In this document: piece by piece, positions 24,522 through 36,900 of the stretch | How the letters are laid out: every line of letters starts with the position of its first letter | Numbering within the stretch: the stretch's first letter is position 1 | From: Aculops lycopersici | Lineage: Eukaryota; Arthropoda; Arachnida; Trombidiformes; Eriophyidae | Assembly: GCA_015350385.1 (NCBI GenBank) | Contig: WNKI01000003.1 | Location: 1,583,730 to 1,647,729 of the forward strand | Direction of reading: 5' to 3' | DNA length: 64,000 nt | The notes under the pieces: model-generated | Told to the model about the DNA's origin: nothing | The model's input: only the letters and a program-made list of their open reading frames with translations | The model's database searches: none | Program-made: the position numbers and the translations under genes

Positions 24522-26083
24522 AAAAAAGAAGAAGAAGCCTAAAGTTCAGGTCAGGCAACACAGGTAACAATTACCCATATTAACAACTAGACTGTGAAGA
24601 AAGCTGGACAACACCCAGCAATAGCACCAACAATAATACTAATAATAAAGAAAGAAGCGTGTGAATACTAAATAAAAGTTCCAACCCATCTTGACCACTG
24701 ACCACTCTCCCTGTTGCCCTTGGTCAACCTGATTCATATAACTGCGTGATATTTTTCATTCGATAGTTCAATAAGCCAACTTTATGTAAGTGCCGTGATG
24801 TTGATTACTTGAGATAAAATGAGGCATCCAAAAACATGGTTCGATATCAATTTATGGTCATTCGAGTGATATTGATTCCTCTGAAGAAATTTCTGCAAAA
24901 TCTTCGAGCTCCTGGATCCATTTTATATAAAGAATAGACTATGAATGTCACTCCTGATGTTCCACTCAAAGAGTAAAGCTAAAGTGCTCTGGCTTTCGGT
25001 AATGCCTCAAACTCTAACCCCTCCATATAGTCGATGATTCTCAGGTTACTGCTTGTTTATCGTTTTTCCGGCTATTTATCTCACGAAAATGATGCAACTC
25101 GAGTGATTGAAAACAATTCAGAAAACGGCGTTTGGAAATTGCATTTAGTTCCAAAGTTATGGGTTAAATAGTGATTTTGGGGCCTCAAAAGGGTAGCGAG
25201 CATAACTCGTAAATCAAGACCTCTAGACAATCGCTTGAAGGTGCACTTGTTGAACCATAAACCTGCGCAGAAGAAGCTTCATTTATACTCCTAGTACGGA
25301 TCGGGCTCACCCTCAGATCCACCGACTAATTAGCGACCTGAATTGAGATGGAGCTCATATCGGTGGCCTGAGACTTTGGAATACGCGTGAAAACGGTTTT
25401 TCAAGTTGAAAGAATCAAGGCAAAGAAAACCGTTCAAAGATAACATCAATATTGCAGAAAATATACACGATAGCAAGCATCTGAAGCAACCGGATGCTCA
25501 GAATCCAACTTCTGAGACGTTTGCAGGGTTTATTTTCCATGTTGCTATCATAACTTCGGAATTAGAGGTGACTTTTAGAAGCGGTTTTTTTCGCTAAATC
25601 AAGCTCGACTCGACGAATCGATTGCGTGCATGTTGAGAAAGGTTAGTATCTCAAAACTCGAGATATTTGAACTCGCGCAGTCAGGAGATCGAGAGGCCCC
25701 AAGCGATCTAGATGCTTTGTAGACTCCAAAATCAATCCTATGCAACGTCTGCATAGGTTCTCGGCTAAATCCACACACCTTCAACTATATAGCTAAAGTG
25801 CAAGGGGACGCTGATATGCAAAATAATCCCTGGATACCCAGAATCACTTTCGAGGCCAAAACTCCAGAATCTGATGTGATATTGGGACAAGTTTTCTGTG
25901 ATATTTCGATAGGATCGTAATCTCCGGTAGGTGTACAATAGCACACCTACCAAATATATATTTGGAAGCTCTATTGAGGTAGACAATTAAACAACAGACT
26001 GATTGAGTTCCCTGAAGACTCATCGGGTTGAGGGCTGAGATAAATGAAAGGATTGTTTATGCAGTGTTTTCACGCTGCCCTCT
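24522..26083. other. Intergenic between two convergent genes
   Basis: Holds the 3' UTR and poly(A) signal of the Gas2-like gene, then about 1.3 kb with no supported gene before the myosin stop. The part from about 25.0 to 26.0 kb lacks the poly-Gln/Asn and CT-repeat texture of its neighbours and could be a decayed interspersed repeat. I cannot assign it to a family. Confidence 0.4.
24671..24676 (+). promoter_or_regulatory. Poly(A) signal AATAAA
   Basis: AATAAA about 150 nt after the Gas2-like stop codon, the only canonical hexamer close to that stop. Confidence 0.65.
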
Positions 26084-29000
26084 TTATTGTTGCTGATTGT
26101 GAAGCTGCAAAGTTCTATCCGAGTTTGAATTTAGTAGCTCGATATCAATATAATGTCTAATTAGCCTGCTAATTTCGTGCGCCTGATCCGTTTGGATTCT
26201 AATAATTGTTCGTTTCATCAAATTTCCACACTTAAGGTCCAAATACAGGGCTCCATCTTCGCTACGAACCTTTCTTGTGGAGATAATCTCGTTGAATGGG
26301 TACTTGTGTTTTGTTTCATGGGTTAGGATGTCGAGCATTTGGATGCCGAATTTGTTTAGAGCCAATATAAAGTCAGTTGGCTGAATGAGATCTCGTTGGA
26401 ATAATTTTATAGCAAAGAATGAGGAGCCAAATAGTGGCCAATGGCGGATAATGTTGAGAAATTGTGCCTTGGCATCTAGGGTATCGAAGGCGGTCATGTC
26501 GCGCCAATTGTTTTGCACAAGCTCAATCCATTTCTGTGGTGCCATAACTATGGAATCGAGAGGTCCATTGGTCTCTCCTGGCTCCTCTTCAGCAAGTGGC
26601 TGCTGTTGCTGGTTGCTATTCGAGGACGACTCGTAACTATCGCCAAACTCGTAGCTATCAAACATATCACTGCTCGTTTGGCCAGGTGAGCGGGGCGAGT
26701 GTCCGCTATTGGTGCCGGTTTGTTGTTGTTGTTGTGCAATACGTTGTTGCTGTCGCATTGCCGACACGATAGTTCTAGGCAGCAGGTATTTGATTTCATC
26801 CTTTTGAGGTAGATAATCCGTACCAGAGGCGCGATGCAATAGTGCCGCTATCCTTGCAATCTCTTTCACCTGCCTCGACTTCAGCTTGAGTGGACTGAGC
26901 TGTCCATTGCGACGAGTTCTCAGGTTTGGTAGCACCAAGAATAGACCCTCTAAATAGTCGGGCGCAATCTGGTTAAATATAACCTCAATGTAAAGTTTGC
27001 TATCCAATCGGAGCGGATAATACCAAATGGAGCGACAGAATATAAGGAAATATTGTTGATGATTTTTTATCAACTCGGTGGTCACGTCCAGGATATACTC
27101 GTCCCTATTCAGGGGCATGGTGTACAAATCGCCATCTGCAATGCAATACAATGAAAACTCAAGCATCTCATCTTGATTGGTGACATCTAACATGTTGCTA
27201 CAGATTTCATAGATGATATCATCAACAACAGTTGTGGATTTGGTATTAATAACTCGCTCCGTTCCACCTGGCAACCTGTAGATCTGTCTCTTTGAATTTC
27301 TACCAGCACTAGTGGCTGCAATCTCCTCAATCGAAGGAACGTTCTTCCTTCCTCCAAACTTGAAAGTCTTTCGAAGATTTTGCAAACATAACAAAGCGAC
27401 CGAGCAGTAAGCTCGTCGCTTGTCGTAGGCTGCGGTTTCCAAATATTTCAATAGGTAGGGTTTAAATGAATCTGAGCAATCAAAGTAAGCGGCAACAATG
27501 GAGAATAAACGCCAGCCTTTAAGACAACTGTCGCCATTGTCGCTTCTATTGTTTGTCGTCTGCTTGATTAGTTGACAATATACCTCGTCCCTTAGATGGG
27601 GAAAATTGTGACAGTTCATCAATATCAAGTAGACACAATCTACATCATTCTGTGGCGGCGGCACACTTGATTTACTTCCTAAGCCGCCACTTGTTTGTTG
27701 CAAGCAATTGTCGCCCATATACTGCATTATGGCATGAAAGCACTCGATAGCTCGCTTGTTGAGATCATCGCTAGGCAATCTAAGCAACGAATGCTTCAAT
27801 GGAACTCGAGTAAACTTGACCATCTCGGCAAGCTCGCGCCAGGTCCAGTCGCCACTTGTTGAAGCTAATTGGGAGGTTTGTTGTGCTGAGAGTAAGCTTG
27901 CGTTGCTAGATTTCCTATTTGACTTTGAGGATTTGCTTGTGTTTGTGTTTGTATCACCTGGCTGCTGATCAATGGAAGACCCAGTTCCGTTACGTAGACT
28001 CTCGATCAATTTCAAGGATCCGCGAAGGGTGCTTGTGTCTCCAGCTACCTGAGGCGAAACCTTTTGCACCTTTGACTCTAGCGAGTACTTCTCTATGGCC
28101 TCGCGGAAATTATACAACGCAAACTGTAGCATTGAATATTTGCCATCCTCTTGTTTGTTTTGTTGCTGTTGCTGCTGCTGGTCAACAGGTTGCTGGGGGC
28201 CTATTACTCTATTGCTGTCGAGTTTAGTCGCTTCCGCCGCCGCTGCAGGTGATTGTTGTGCAGAAGAGTAAGAATCACCACCTCTATCCACTTTGTCGCC
28301 TTGCCTAGGACTAGAGGCGTTTGAGGTTGAAGACGACGAGTAGATTGACTCTCTTGCGGCCGCTTGTTCCTGATTACTCGTTTGGTTGCTATTTGTGTGA
28401 CCAGTTAATTTGATATTGCTTCTATCATCCTGTTGATCCTCATCCTCGAAGTCCTGTGTTATCGAGATAGATTCAGTCGGTTGTTGTTGTTGCAAGTTTA
28501 GAGTTGGTGTATTGTCGAGTTTGGTTTTCAAGATGATCGGTTGTTTCAATTGATCAATATCGACAACAGAGGTGACGTAATTGAAACGAAGTGGCAGAGT
28601 TTTGTTGCGTCGTAATAGTTTGTGATGATTGTTGGTGTCGGTGTTTTTGTCGTTAGCATTCAATGATTGGTCCATTGGATATAGCAACGATTTGGGTTTT
28701 GTTGATTTGGTGTCCAGTACAAATTTCATTAGGTTTACAATATTGCGATCATGTTGATCAAAGTCATCGTTTGCATTTATATTGCGATCAATGTTATTGT
28801 TATCGTCAATTGGGCAACAATCAATTTGATTATCCCATTCGAGAGGCAACACGTGGTTATGATCACCATTATCCAATGGGTTTAGGGCCAATTCAAGTAA
28901 TGATTGTGGTTGTTGTTGGTGGTGATTGAGATAGTTGAAGTCCATAAGCCAGAGAGACGTTTTGTCAAAGTTTGGCGATGCAATTTTGGGCGAGTTAGTT

Positions 29001-30742
29001 AAAACATCATAGTTGGTATTGGAATCGTTGCAGTCCAATTGCAATACGGTCAATTCAAAGTCGCGATCGTCGATAGCAAGCGATGATGTAGGAGAACAGA
29101 TTGAAGGTCGCCGATTGTCGCCACATTCGATAGCATTGTTTGTATGTTCATTTTGTTGTTGTCGTTGTTGTTTTTTGGTTAAAGTTTCAAGGAGTTGAAT
29201 GAATGATTCGGGCCAATCAGAGTTGTGATCGTTGGTGTCGACGCATAGTTTTGATGTTGAGTCGCCCGAAGTAGTTGTTGTGGGAGTAAGTTGTAACGAT
29301 TGATTAGCATTCAATGAATTCAGTGACAGGTGGTCAATATGGGAATCAGTTGAATTCGAAGTTGAGTTCATATCGTCGTTTGTTTCAAAATTTTGTTGTT
29401 GTTGATTTTGATGACGCAAGTTGAGAACCATATTTGATAGAAGTGATTTGATTGATTGGGCAAATTTGGTTGTTTGTTCGTTCAACGAATTCAAGTTTGA
29501 TTCGTGAACAAGCGATTTGAAGGTGCGTTCCATTAGGTTAATTGAGTGTTGATTAAGTGCAATGATATAAGGTGGTTGTTGAGATGATAGTTTGGAGGTA
29601 GATTTTGAAGTTTGATTCGATTTCAAGACAAGTAAGATTTGACAACGTTTCGGAGTTGATGTGGGCAGTGGTTGCAATCGAGTCGAGTGGTCGAATGATT
29701 CGGAAGGATGATTTTTGGGCGCCATTTTGTATGATTCGAAATGATCGCGTGATAAAAGTTCAAATTCAGAATGGAAGTTCGCCGTCGAGAACGAGGACCG
29801 CAAGCAGTCGATTGATGTTACGTAATCGTTGTTTGTTGTTTCCATTGGGCGCATCATAATTTTTTGTAGGGTTTTGTCAGGTGAGTGGATGAGTCAAAAG
29901 GCCGTTGTTTGGTTCAATTGGGCGTCAAGTTCAATGGGTCGAATTGTTTCATTGATGGTTCGTTCGTTTGTTTGTTCGTTGCGATTTAAGTGGAGTAAGA
30001 GTTTTGATTGTTGAGAGATGAGTAAATAGAAGTGAGTTAGTTATTTGCTAATACTACTGCTGCATTCATTCGTGACTTTTGCTCTAGATACCAAAGCGTC
30101 TATTTTAATGCCTGTTGCTCCTCGCATCAATCGCAAACTGTTTGTAGACAAGCAAGAGGTTTAAGTGCAAAAAGAAGCGACTTGTTCTGGTGACCAAATT
30201 TATTTAGTCGCCGTCCTCGTCGCCATCATCGTTGTTGTTGTTGCAATCTCTATCGCCATCGACGCCGCCGTTGCCAGTTTCCGCCAAAGAGGTGACTTAT
30301 GTTGGTCCACTTTTGCTCTCCGCTTTGGCTGCTCTTTTTCCCTCTTTCTCTCTCACCGTTAGCTGGCTAGCTCCTAGCTCTTTGGCCAGCTCTGACTGGT
30401 GACAAGCGTCGCGGGCTTAATATTGACTCGATTGGTCGGTGGTTGCCAACGACAACTCGGGCAGATCATAGCAAAAACTCACACTAAGCCCCTAAGAGGT
30501 GCGACGAGCAATAAAACCAATCGGCCGCCAATCAGTCAATTGTTGACCTGTTGAAAGCGACGCATGTTTCTGGACCATCAAACTGGCAACCATCTTTAGC
30601 TGGTCGCCATTGGAACGTCAACAGGTCGCATCGTTTACTGGTCGTCGCTTTAGCTTTCGTCTCTGTCGCCGTTGGCTTGCTCGCATTGCGTGGTAGTCGT
30701 GGCTCCGTTTCATGTAGCTTTGTGGCGGCCTCGAATCCAACC

Positions 30743-30783
<41 letters not shown>

Positions 30784-30830
30784 CTCTCTCTCTCTCTCTC
30801 TCTNTNTNTCNNNNNNNNNNNNNNNNNNNN

Positions 30831-30898
<68 letters not shown>

Positions 30899-30931
30899 AC
30901 GTCGTCGTACGTCGTCGTCGTACGTCTACTA

Positions 30932-30998
<67 letters not shown>

Positions 30999-33900
30999 AC
31001 ACACTTTCTCTCAATCTGGTTCTAGCAGTGAAAGTTGCGTGGTTGCTCTTTCTCTCATCGCCGGCGGCAAAATCGATAAAACGACAACATGAGTGGGAAC
31101 ACAAAGCGACAGTTGGGATGTGGATTCAGCTCACACAGTCATTCAATTATCCAGGTAACTTTCCTCCGCTCCACTAATTGGCTGTAGTCGGCCCTCGAGT
31201 ATTACTCCTCTTTTACGATACTTTCGACGGTAGATGGCTAAGCAAAGATTAGTCTCTCTCTCACACACTTTCGACTCTTTACTTTTAATCAGACGTTTTA
31301 TATGGAGGCGAACGGAGAAATTGAGTCTTGATTCCGTTTAATCATTTTGTTTTTGAGAGAAACTAAAAAGCAAGCCAAACGACTTGCGAGAAAAAGAAAC
31401 GGAAACCTCTCAAATCTTGATTCAACTTACCACCTTCGTCTCAATCCAACCATCCAGTGTGATTGGCTCACTATCTTGTTGCTGGCCATTAGCCACCTGT
31501 TGCTGCTGTTGCTTCTTTGCACTTCGCTTCGCCGACATCCCGGAAGTTCCGGTGCCAAAAATATTGAACTTGGCCGACATTTTGGACATCGAATTCTGCC
31601 ACAACTTGTTGCCACCGGATTTCGACTGCTTGTCTTCCTTTGTTGTTAAACAATTACCCTGTTCAACTTGCTCCTTTTTTAAGTTGCCACTTGCTATCTC
31701 AGAATCTGAATCTAATTTGTCCGATGGATCAGTGTTGCTGCCGCCGTGGTTGCCGCTAACGCCGCCTCCCTGCCCATCAGTTGCAAGCCCACCATCCGGT
31801 CGCTCGTCACCTCGACCGCTGTCACGCCCACCACCACTGGTGTCCCCTCTGATGCCCGAATGGAGCTGGTGGCTGATGCCGCTGATGCTGCTGCCAGATA
31901 CTCCGTCGTTTGATTGCTTAGTATAATGCGACGCACTATTAGTGGCCAAATGGTTGTGTAAAACTCGCTCACTGTTAGCCAGATCATCGTTTGGATCAGA
32001 CGCCTGATCCAAGTTGCTGAAACTATTTGAAACTTGTCGTTGTTTGACACGATGACCATCATCACCATCATCAGTAGCCAGTAGAGCATCTTGCTGTTGC
32101 TGCTCCTTTTGCTGACCTAATCTGTTGCTCTGCCTCTGCTTGTTGCTTAAATTTGACTTGCTCTTCTGTAGCCATGGAGTTCATCATTTTGGGCGCCATT
32201 TTGTGACAGGTAGTCGATTTAATTTTGTTGTTTTGTAATAGTGGCCAGTCCATCATGTTGATTAACAAGAGGAGGGAAGTTGCGATTGTTAGTGATATTG
32301 TTAGTTTTGGAAACTCGAGCGGCAAAAGGATAAGAGACAGAAGCGAGGCCACTTGTTGCCTTTGCATTTTGCGAGCGTCGAGCTTGAGTTCAGTTGGAAT
32401 GTTGGAGCGCGCTTCTTAGACGTAAAGGAGCAAATCCGTTGGAAACAACGACAGCGACAGCGACAAAGACGACGACGTCGACGACAAAGAACTTAGCCTA
32501 AGCACAGGGAGAGGGAAAGAGGGAGAAAAAGACTCCACTTGTTTCAATAGCTCCCAAGTTGTCTGCCAAGACTGCGCGGGAGGGGGCGCAGGTCCACCGC
32601 CGAGACAACAGGTAGCTGGTTGTTGCTTTTATCTCTCCTCAGCTCAGTTGTCGCCTACCCCGGGGAAACTCGGCGAGCGAGTTTCAGCGTAAAGTTTGCG
32701 CAGGAAACTCTAAATTCAGCCCAAAATCAGCGGCCTAAATCGACGGCATCTTTAAACGATGACAACTGGGACGGCGGCGGTTGCAGCGGTAGCAACAGGC
32801 AGTAGGTAACCTGAGCCAGCGGCGCGACCACCCCTGCTACCGTCTGTTGCGTCGCATTTCGAGTGGCAACTCCAATGCATTTTCTCGTCGTTGAAATTGA
32901 ATGACCAATTGTATGTCAGGTGCCATTGTGGAGACAGCCGGTCGTCATCGTTGCCTTATACTCCGTTCGACGCCTTAGTCTCGCCGATTCCAGTGGCAAC
33001 GGCGGCGGCGGCGAGGCAACAAGTGGCTGGTCCTCCAGAGCGTGAGAATAACTCGGTGACAGTTGCCGCGCCGGCGGTGGCTATGGCCAGTTAGTGTATA
33101 GAGCATGGCGACATTTAACCGACTGGGCTCATGCCACTCGGCGGCGCAACGAAATCTCAGTCACGCTCCTTCTCCGCCAAGCTAGCTGGCCAATTAAGTT
33201 GCCGCTCTCCTACAAGCAAGTGAGCGAGTAAGAGACTGAGATTATGGGCGCCGTTGCTTCCAGGAAACGAGCGAGACACTCGTTCGTCTGAAGCAATTCG
33301 AGCCGCACACTTTGAATGAATCTAGCCTCTCGAAGTAGTCAACAGGCAGCCGCTATCATTGCTTCCGCTACTGTTGCAGGAACTGTCGCCGCCCAACTTG
33401 CCATTCTCTTGAACTCAAACTAAAAACACTAAAATAGAATCACTTTCACCGCAATCTACTTACCTGCTGCTGCTGGTTCTGCTGCAGCGTCTTGCCCTGA
33501 GGCGCTCCGGTCTTCTGCGTCGATGATCTCAGGTGGTCGTTGTAGTCCGCGTGGAAGCATCTGAGCAGCGCGCCTAATTGGCTCGCCTACAGATCAGTGG
33601 TAAGCGGTCGTGATGTTGTTGCGGTTATTTTGGATTAATTTATTGTTGATGTTGTTTGTTATCGTTGTTGTTGTGATTGGATCTCGGTTAGTGTCTTTTG
33701 TTTCGTTGAGTGGTTTGTTGTATCAAATATCAAATTCGAGTTCGAGTTTTGCCACAGAGCATTCATCTTTTGCCACAGGAATCTCTCATCACAACAAAAG
33801 CTCGCAACTTCCTTTCGGCCATAGAGGACGACTCTGTCACTGCTGCTACTGATGTTCGACTTTGATTGGTGCTATATGATGGCCACAGGTAAAGCCCTAC

Positions 33901-36900
33901 CCACCGCCAGCGAGAACGATGCTGTCGCTTGTTTCTATCTTGGTCCCCGAAAATCAATCCAACTCACCGACTAACATCACGTTGTACAACTAGTTGGTAG
34001 CAAGCAATGGATAATAAATAAGAGCAGCGGCAGTTACAATAACAGCAACAACAAGTGGTTGCTGCTTTGATCACAAGTCAATTATATCTATTGCTCGCTC
34101 GCTCGCTCTACTGACTACAGACCTCTAGTCAAGCGACTACCTGACGATTCGCTGCTCATTCATAAACTCATTCACTCGTGCTCTCGGCGCCCCAGAGCAA
34201 AAGCGGCCGCTAAGCTTCCTGTCTATGCACTATGCGCTAACCTTGGGTCTACGACAATCGTAGGTCTAGCTTATTTGTTTGCATGATATCTTGTCTCTAA
34301 ATTAAAAGTCCAACTAAAAGTAAAAAAACTGTCACTTCCCTAGTAGATCTCAAAGCGTATCAAGGGCGAGCGTCGTTGAGATGACCAGGGAAAGTTGCGC
34401 ACTTGAAATCTATCTCATCCAAACAAAAACAACAACGTCGACGATGGCGCCACACACACGCATTTAGTCGTCTACTGACCAACACTTGTTGTTGTTGTTG
34501 TCGTTGCTGGCTACCATTTGGCTAGCCAAATAGAGTCACATGCTACTTGTTGCTTAGTATCAATGGCTTACTGGCAGGCTCGCAAGTGAGCTGGTCGTGG
34601 CCAATAATAGACGACCCGCCGGCTATTAGTTTGCCAGCTAAATATATATGTATATATTTAGACACTAAGACAGGCTGGCCCAAGCATAGACGTGCAGTTG
34701 GTTAGCCACTGGCACGCGTTTTGGCCAAGTGCGCAGTAGCTCCCTGCTATTCACTCGATCGATTGCATGCTAGTTGGCATTTCATTTTGCTAGTTAGTTA
34801 GTTTAAATTTTTTCCTTATCCGACTGGCCAGTGGCCACTTGGATGGTTGGTTCTCTCGCCACAAGCGCGCGAGCTGTATAAATATCTCTCACCTCACGAG
34901 TGTCTGGCCAACGCAAATGTGTTGGTGGCGTTTAGTGACGTGGTTGGCGCTTATGGTGAACCAACTGCTGCCTAAGCAGCAAGTGGTCGCTGATGCAAAC
35001 AGGTTGTTATGTTGAACGAGTTGCGCTTGTTGCTCTCGTCACAAACGACGCACAGGTAACAACAGGCGTATATTGTTACCTGTACGTACAGGTTTTACAA
35101 GTGCTTTTCGGACTTTTCTCATTTGGTTTCAGATTTTTGCTTTTAGGAAGCAGCCAATGAGCGCGCGTAGCGCCATCGCCTGATCTATTTCCTTTTTCGC
35201 GCAATCCGAAAGCAAAAAATTAGAGTCCGAAATGCTATTGTAAAACCTGTATACAGCCCATTCAAAACTCACCAGACTACTGCAGCTGGACTAAACCCTT
35301 GCTTCCAGTCTACTGGCCAATTAGTAGCATAAACGCTGGCCGACGCGCTCGTCCACCTGTTGCTAGCTCGTTGACTTGGGTTACTTCAATTGATCTAACG
35401 CTCATCACTCTGTACTAGTATATATTTTACACTCTCTAAAATTGCGATCATCACAACAAATATATATATACTTTCACTGCCAACTACTACTTTTCCCTGA
35501 ACCTGAATCAAAATCGAAATCTCAAACTCGATCTCAGTGTTGTCTAGAGATCAACATGACAAACACAACGAATAACTACTCGCCAACTGACCTGTTGAAC
35601 TTGACAGACTCTCACTCGTCCATAGGCTCGCTCGCTCATCTTCGACTCATCATTGATTCTCTAGTCTAAGCTAAGCTCGCCGAGCAACAAGTGGACTAAT
35701 CAAACTAATGTGCATAGGTAAAGAAATATAACACCACTACTCACCTGATCCGAGCTAATGAGCCAGCACCTCTTTCCGTTGCGCCCGCTGACCAAGAGTT
35801 CGCGCGCACCCACCTGCGACACGTCGGCCATGTCCCTGTACTTGAGCGTCTCCACTACCTTGTAGCCAATGGGCTCGTCGTTTGCCGGATAACCAGACGC
35901 AATGGACGACCTAACGCTGTTGTTTGCAGTTAAAACCTGAGCCACCTGCTGTTGTAATTGATTTCCAGTTGCGTCGGTGAAACTCACTAATCTCAGTCCA
36001 CTGTGATGCACGCCAATCATATCGATCCAATCGAGTCCCAGCTGATCGGCGCTGGCCAATCGCCTCGCCAGCCTCTCAGCTTCATTCTTCGGCTCAACCT
36101 CCAGTTGGTTGGTTTGATTTCGGCCGCCGAGTTCATCGCCCGAGGAATTGAATAACTCTCCATCCGAATCGCCATTAGTACCGTTGCCGCCAAGTGAACC
36201 CGAGTTTCTCTTATTTTGCTTGCCATTTGATTTAAGATCAAACAAAACGGCGCTCGATATTAGAGCAAAGTTTTGGCCAAGATATGAGCGAGTAAAGTAC
36301 AAACCAAATGAGCGCGCCATTCGAATGAGATCCCGTTTAACGCTTTGCATTTGGCCAATCTGAGGCAAGCTAGGCGAGTAGCCGATGGAATTGTCCTTCA
36401 TCAGCGACTTCATCGCAGCACGCTCCTTCACATTCAACCGAGTCCATTGGCGTGGGTTGAACACATCGGCCACCAACTGGGCAAAGATCAATTGTATTAC
36501 CAGAGGATCGTCGTAGGTTTCGCTTGGCAAAAAGAACTCCTTTCTAACTCTCACCTGCCAATCAACGTTTGCATAGGTCAAACAGGTTAAAGCTTTCTCC
36601 TGACTCACCATTGGTTGTTTCGATTGACCACCAACCGCTGCTACCACCTGTTGCTGATAGAGTTGCTGGCTAGATCTCCTCGACAAAAGTCCGGCGACAC
36701 TCGACACGCGCTTGCGTTTCCTTAGTCGCTCCAAAGTTGGATCCGGCGAGGAAACCCACTGATCAGCTGACCCAACTTGTTGCTGCTGCTGTTGACTCGT
36801 CCTTTTCAAGTTATCATTTCCGCCACCACTTTTGTTGTTCTTGTTACCTATGAGGTTCTCATGTTGCCTCTGAACCAGCGATTTGGCCACCGATGATGCT

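Larger units (their letters stand above)
28454..30049 (-). promoter_or_regulatory. Giant AG-exclusion zone before last MYO15 acceptor
   Basis: Read on the minus strand, no AG occurs between the one at 30049-30048 and the acceptor AG at 28455-28454: 1,592 nt without that dinucleotide, checked line by line as absence of CT on the plus strand. The zone begins seven bases before a CTAAC motif (30040-30036), which is followed by a pyrimidine-rich tract. It ends at AACACAG|GAC, whose phase matches the upstream exon. This is the layout of a distant branch point followed by a first-AG scan. CT is frequent on the same minus strand, so the depletion is strand-specific. Confidence 0.85.

Noticed and set aside
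28456..30047. AG-free zone as a simple base-composition effect
   Set aside because: The complementary-order word TC is common on the same plus strand and CT is common on the minus strand; only AG on the gene strand is absent, and the run is bounded by splice signals.
30532..31177. Long open frames on both strands through 30.5-31.2 kb
   Set aside because: They are translations of CT, GA and GTC repeats across an N gap (Arg-Glu, Ser-Leu, Asp or Val runs).
31712..32367. Alternative minus-strand frames over MYO15 exon 3
   Set aside because: They are out of phase with exons 2 and 4. Only the frame opening at CTACAG|AAG keeps phase 0 and uses the first AG after CTAAC.
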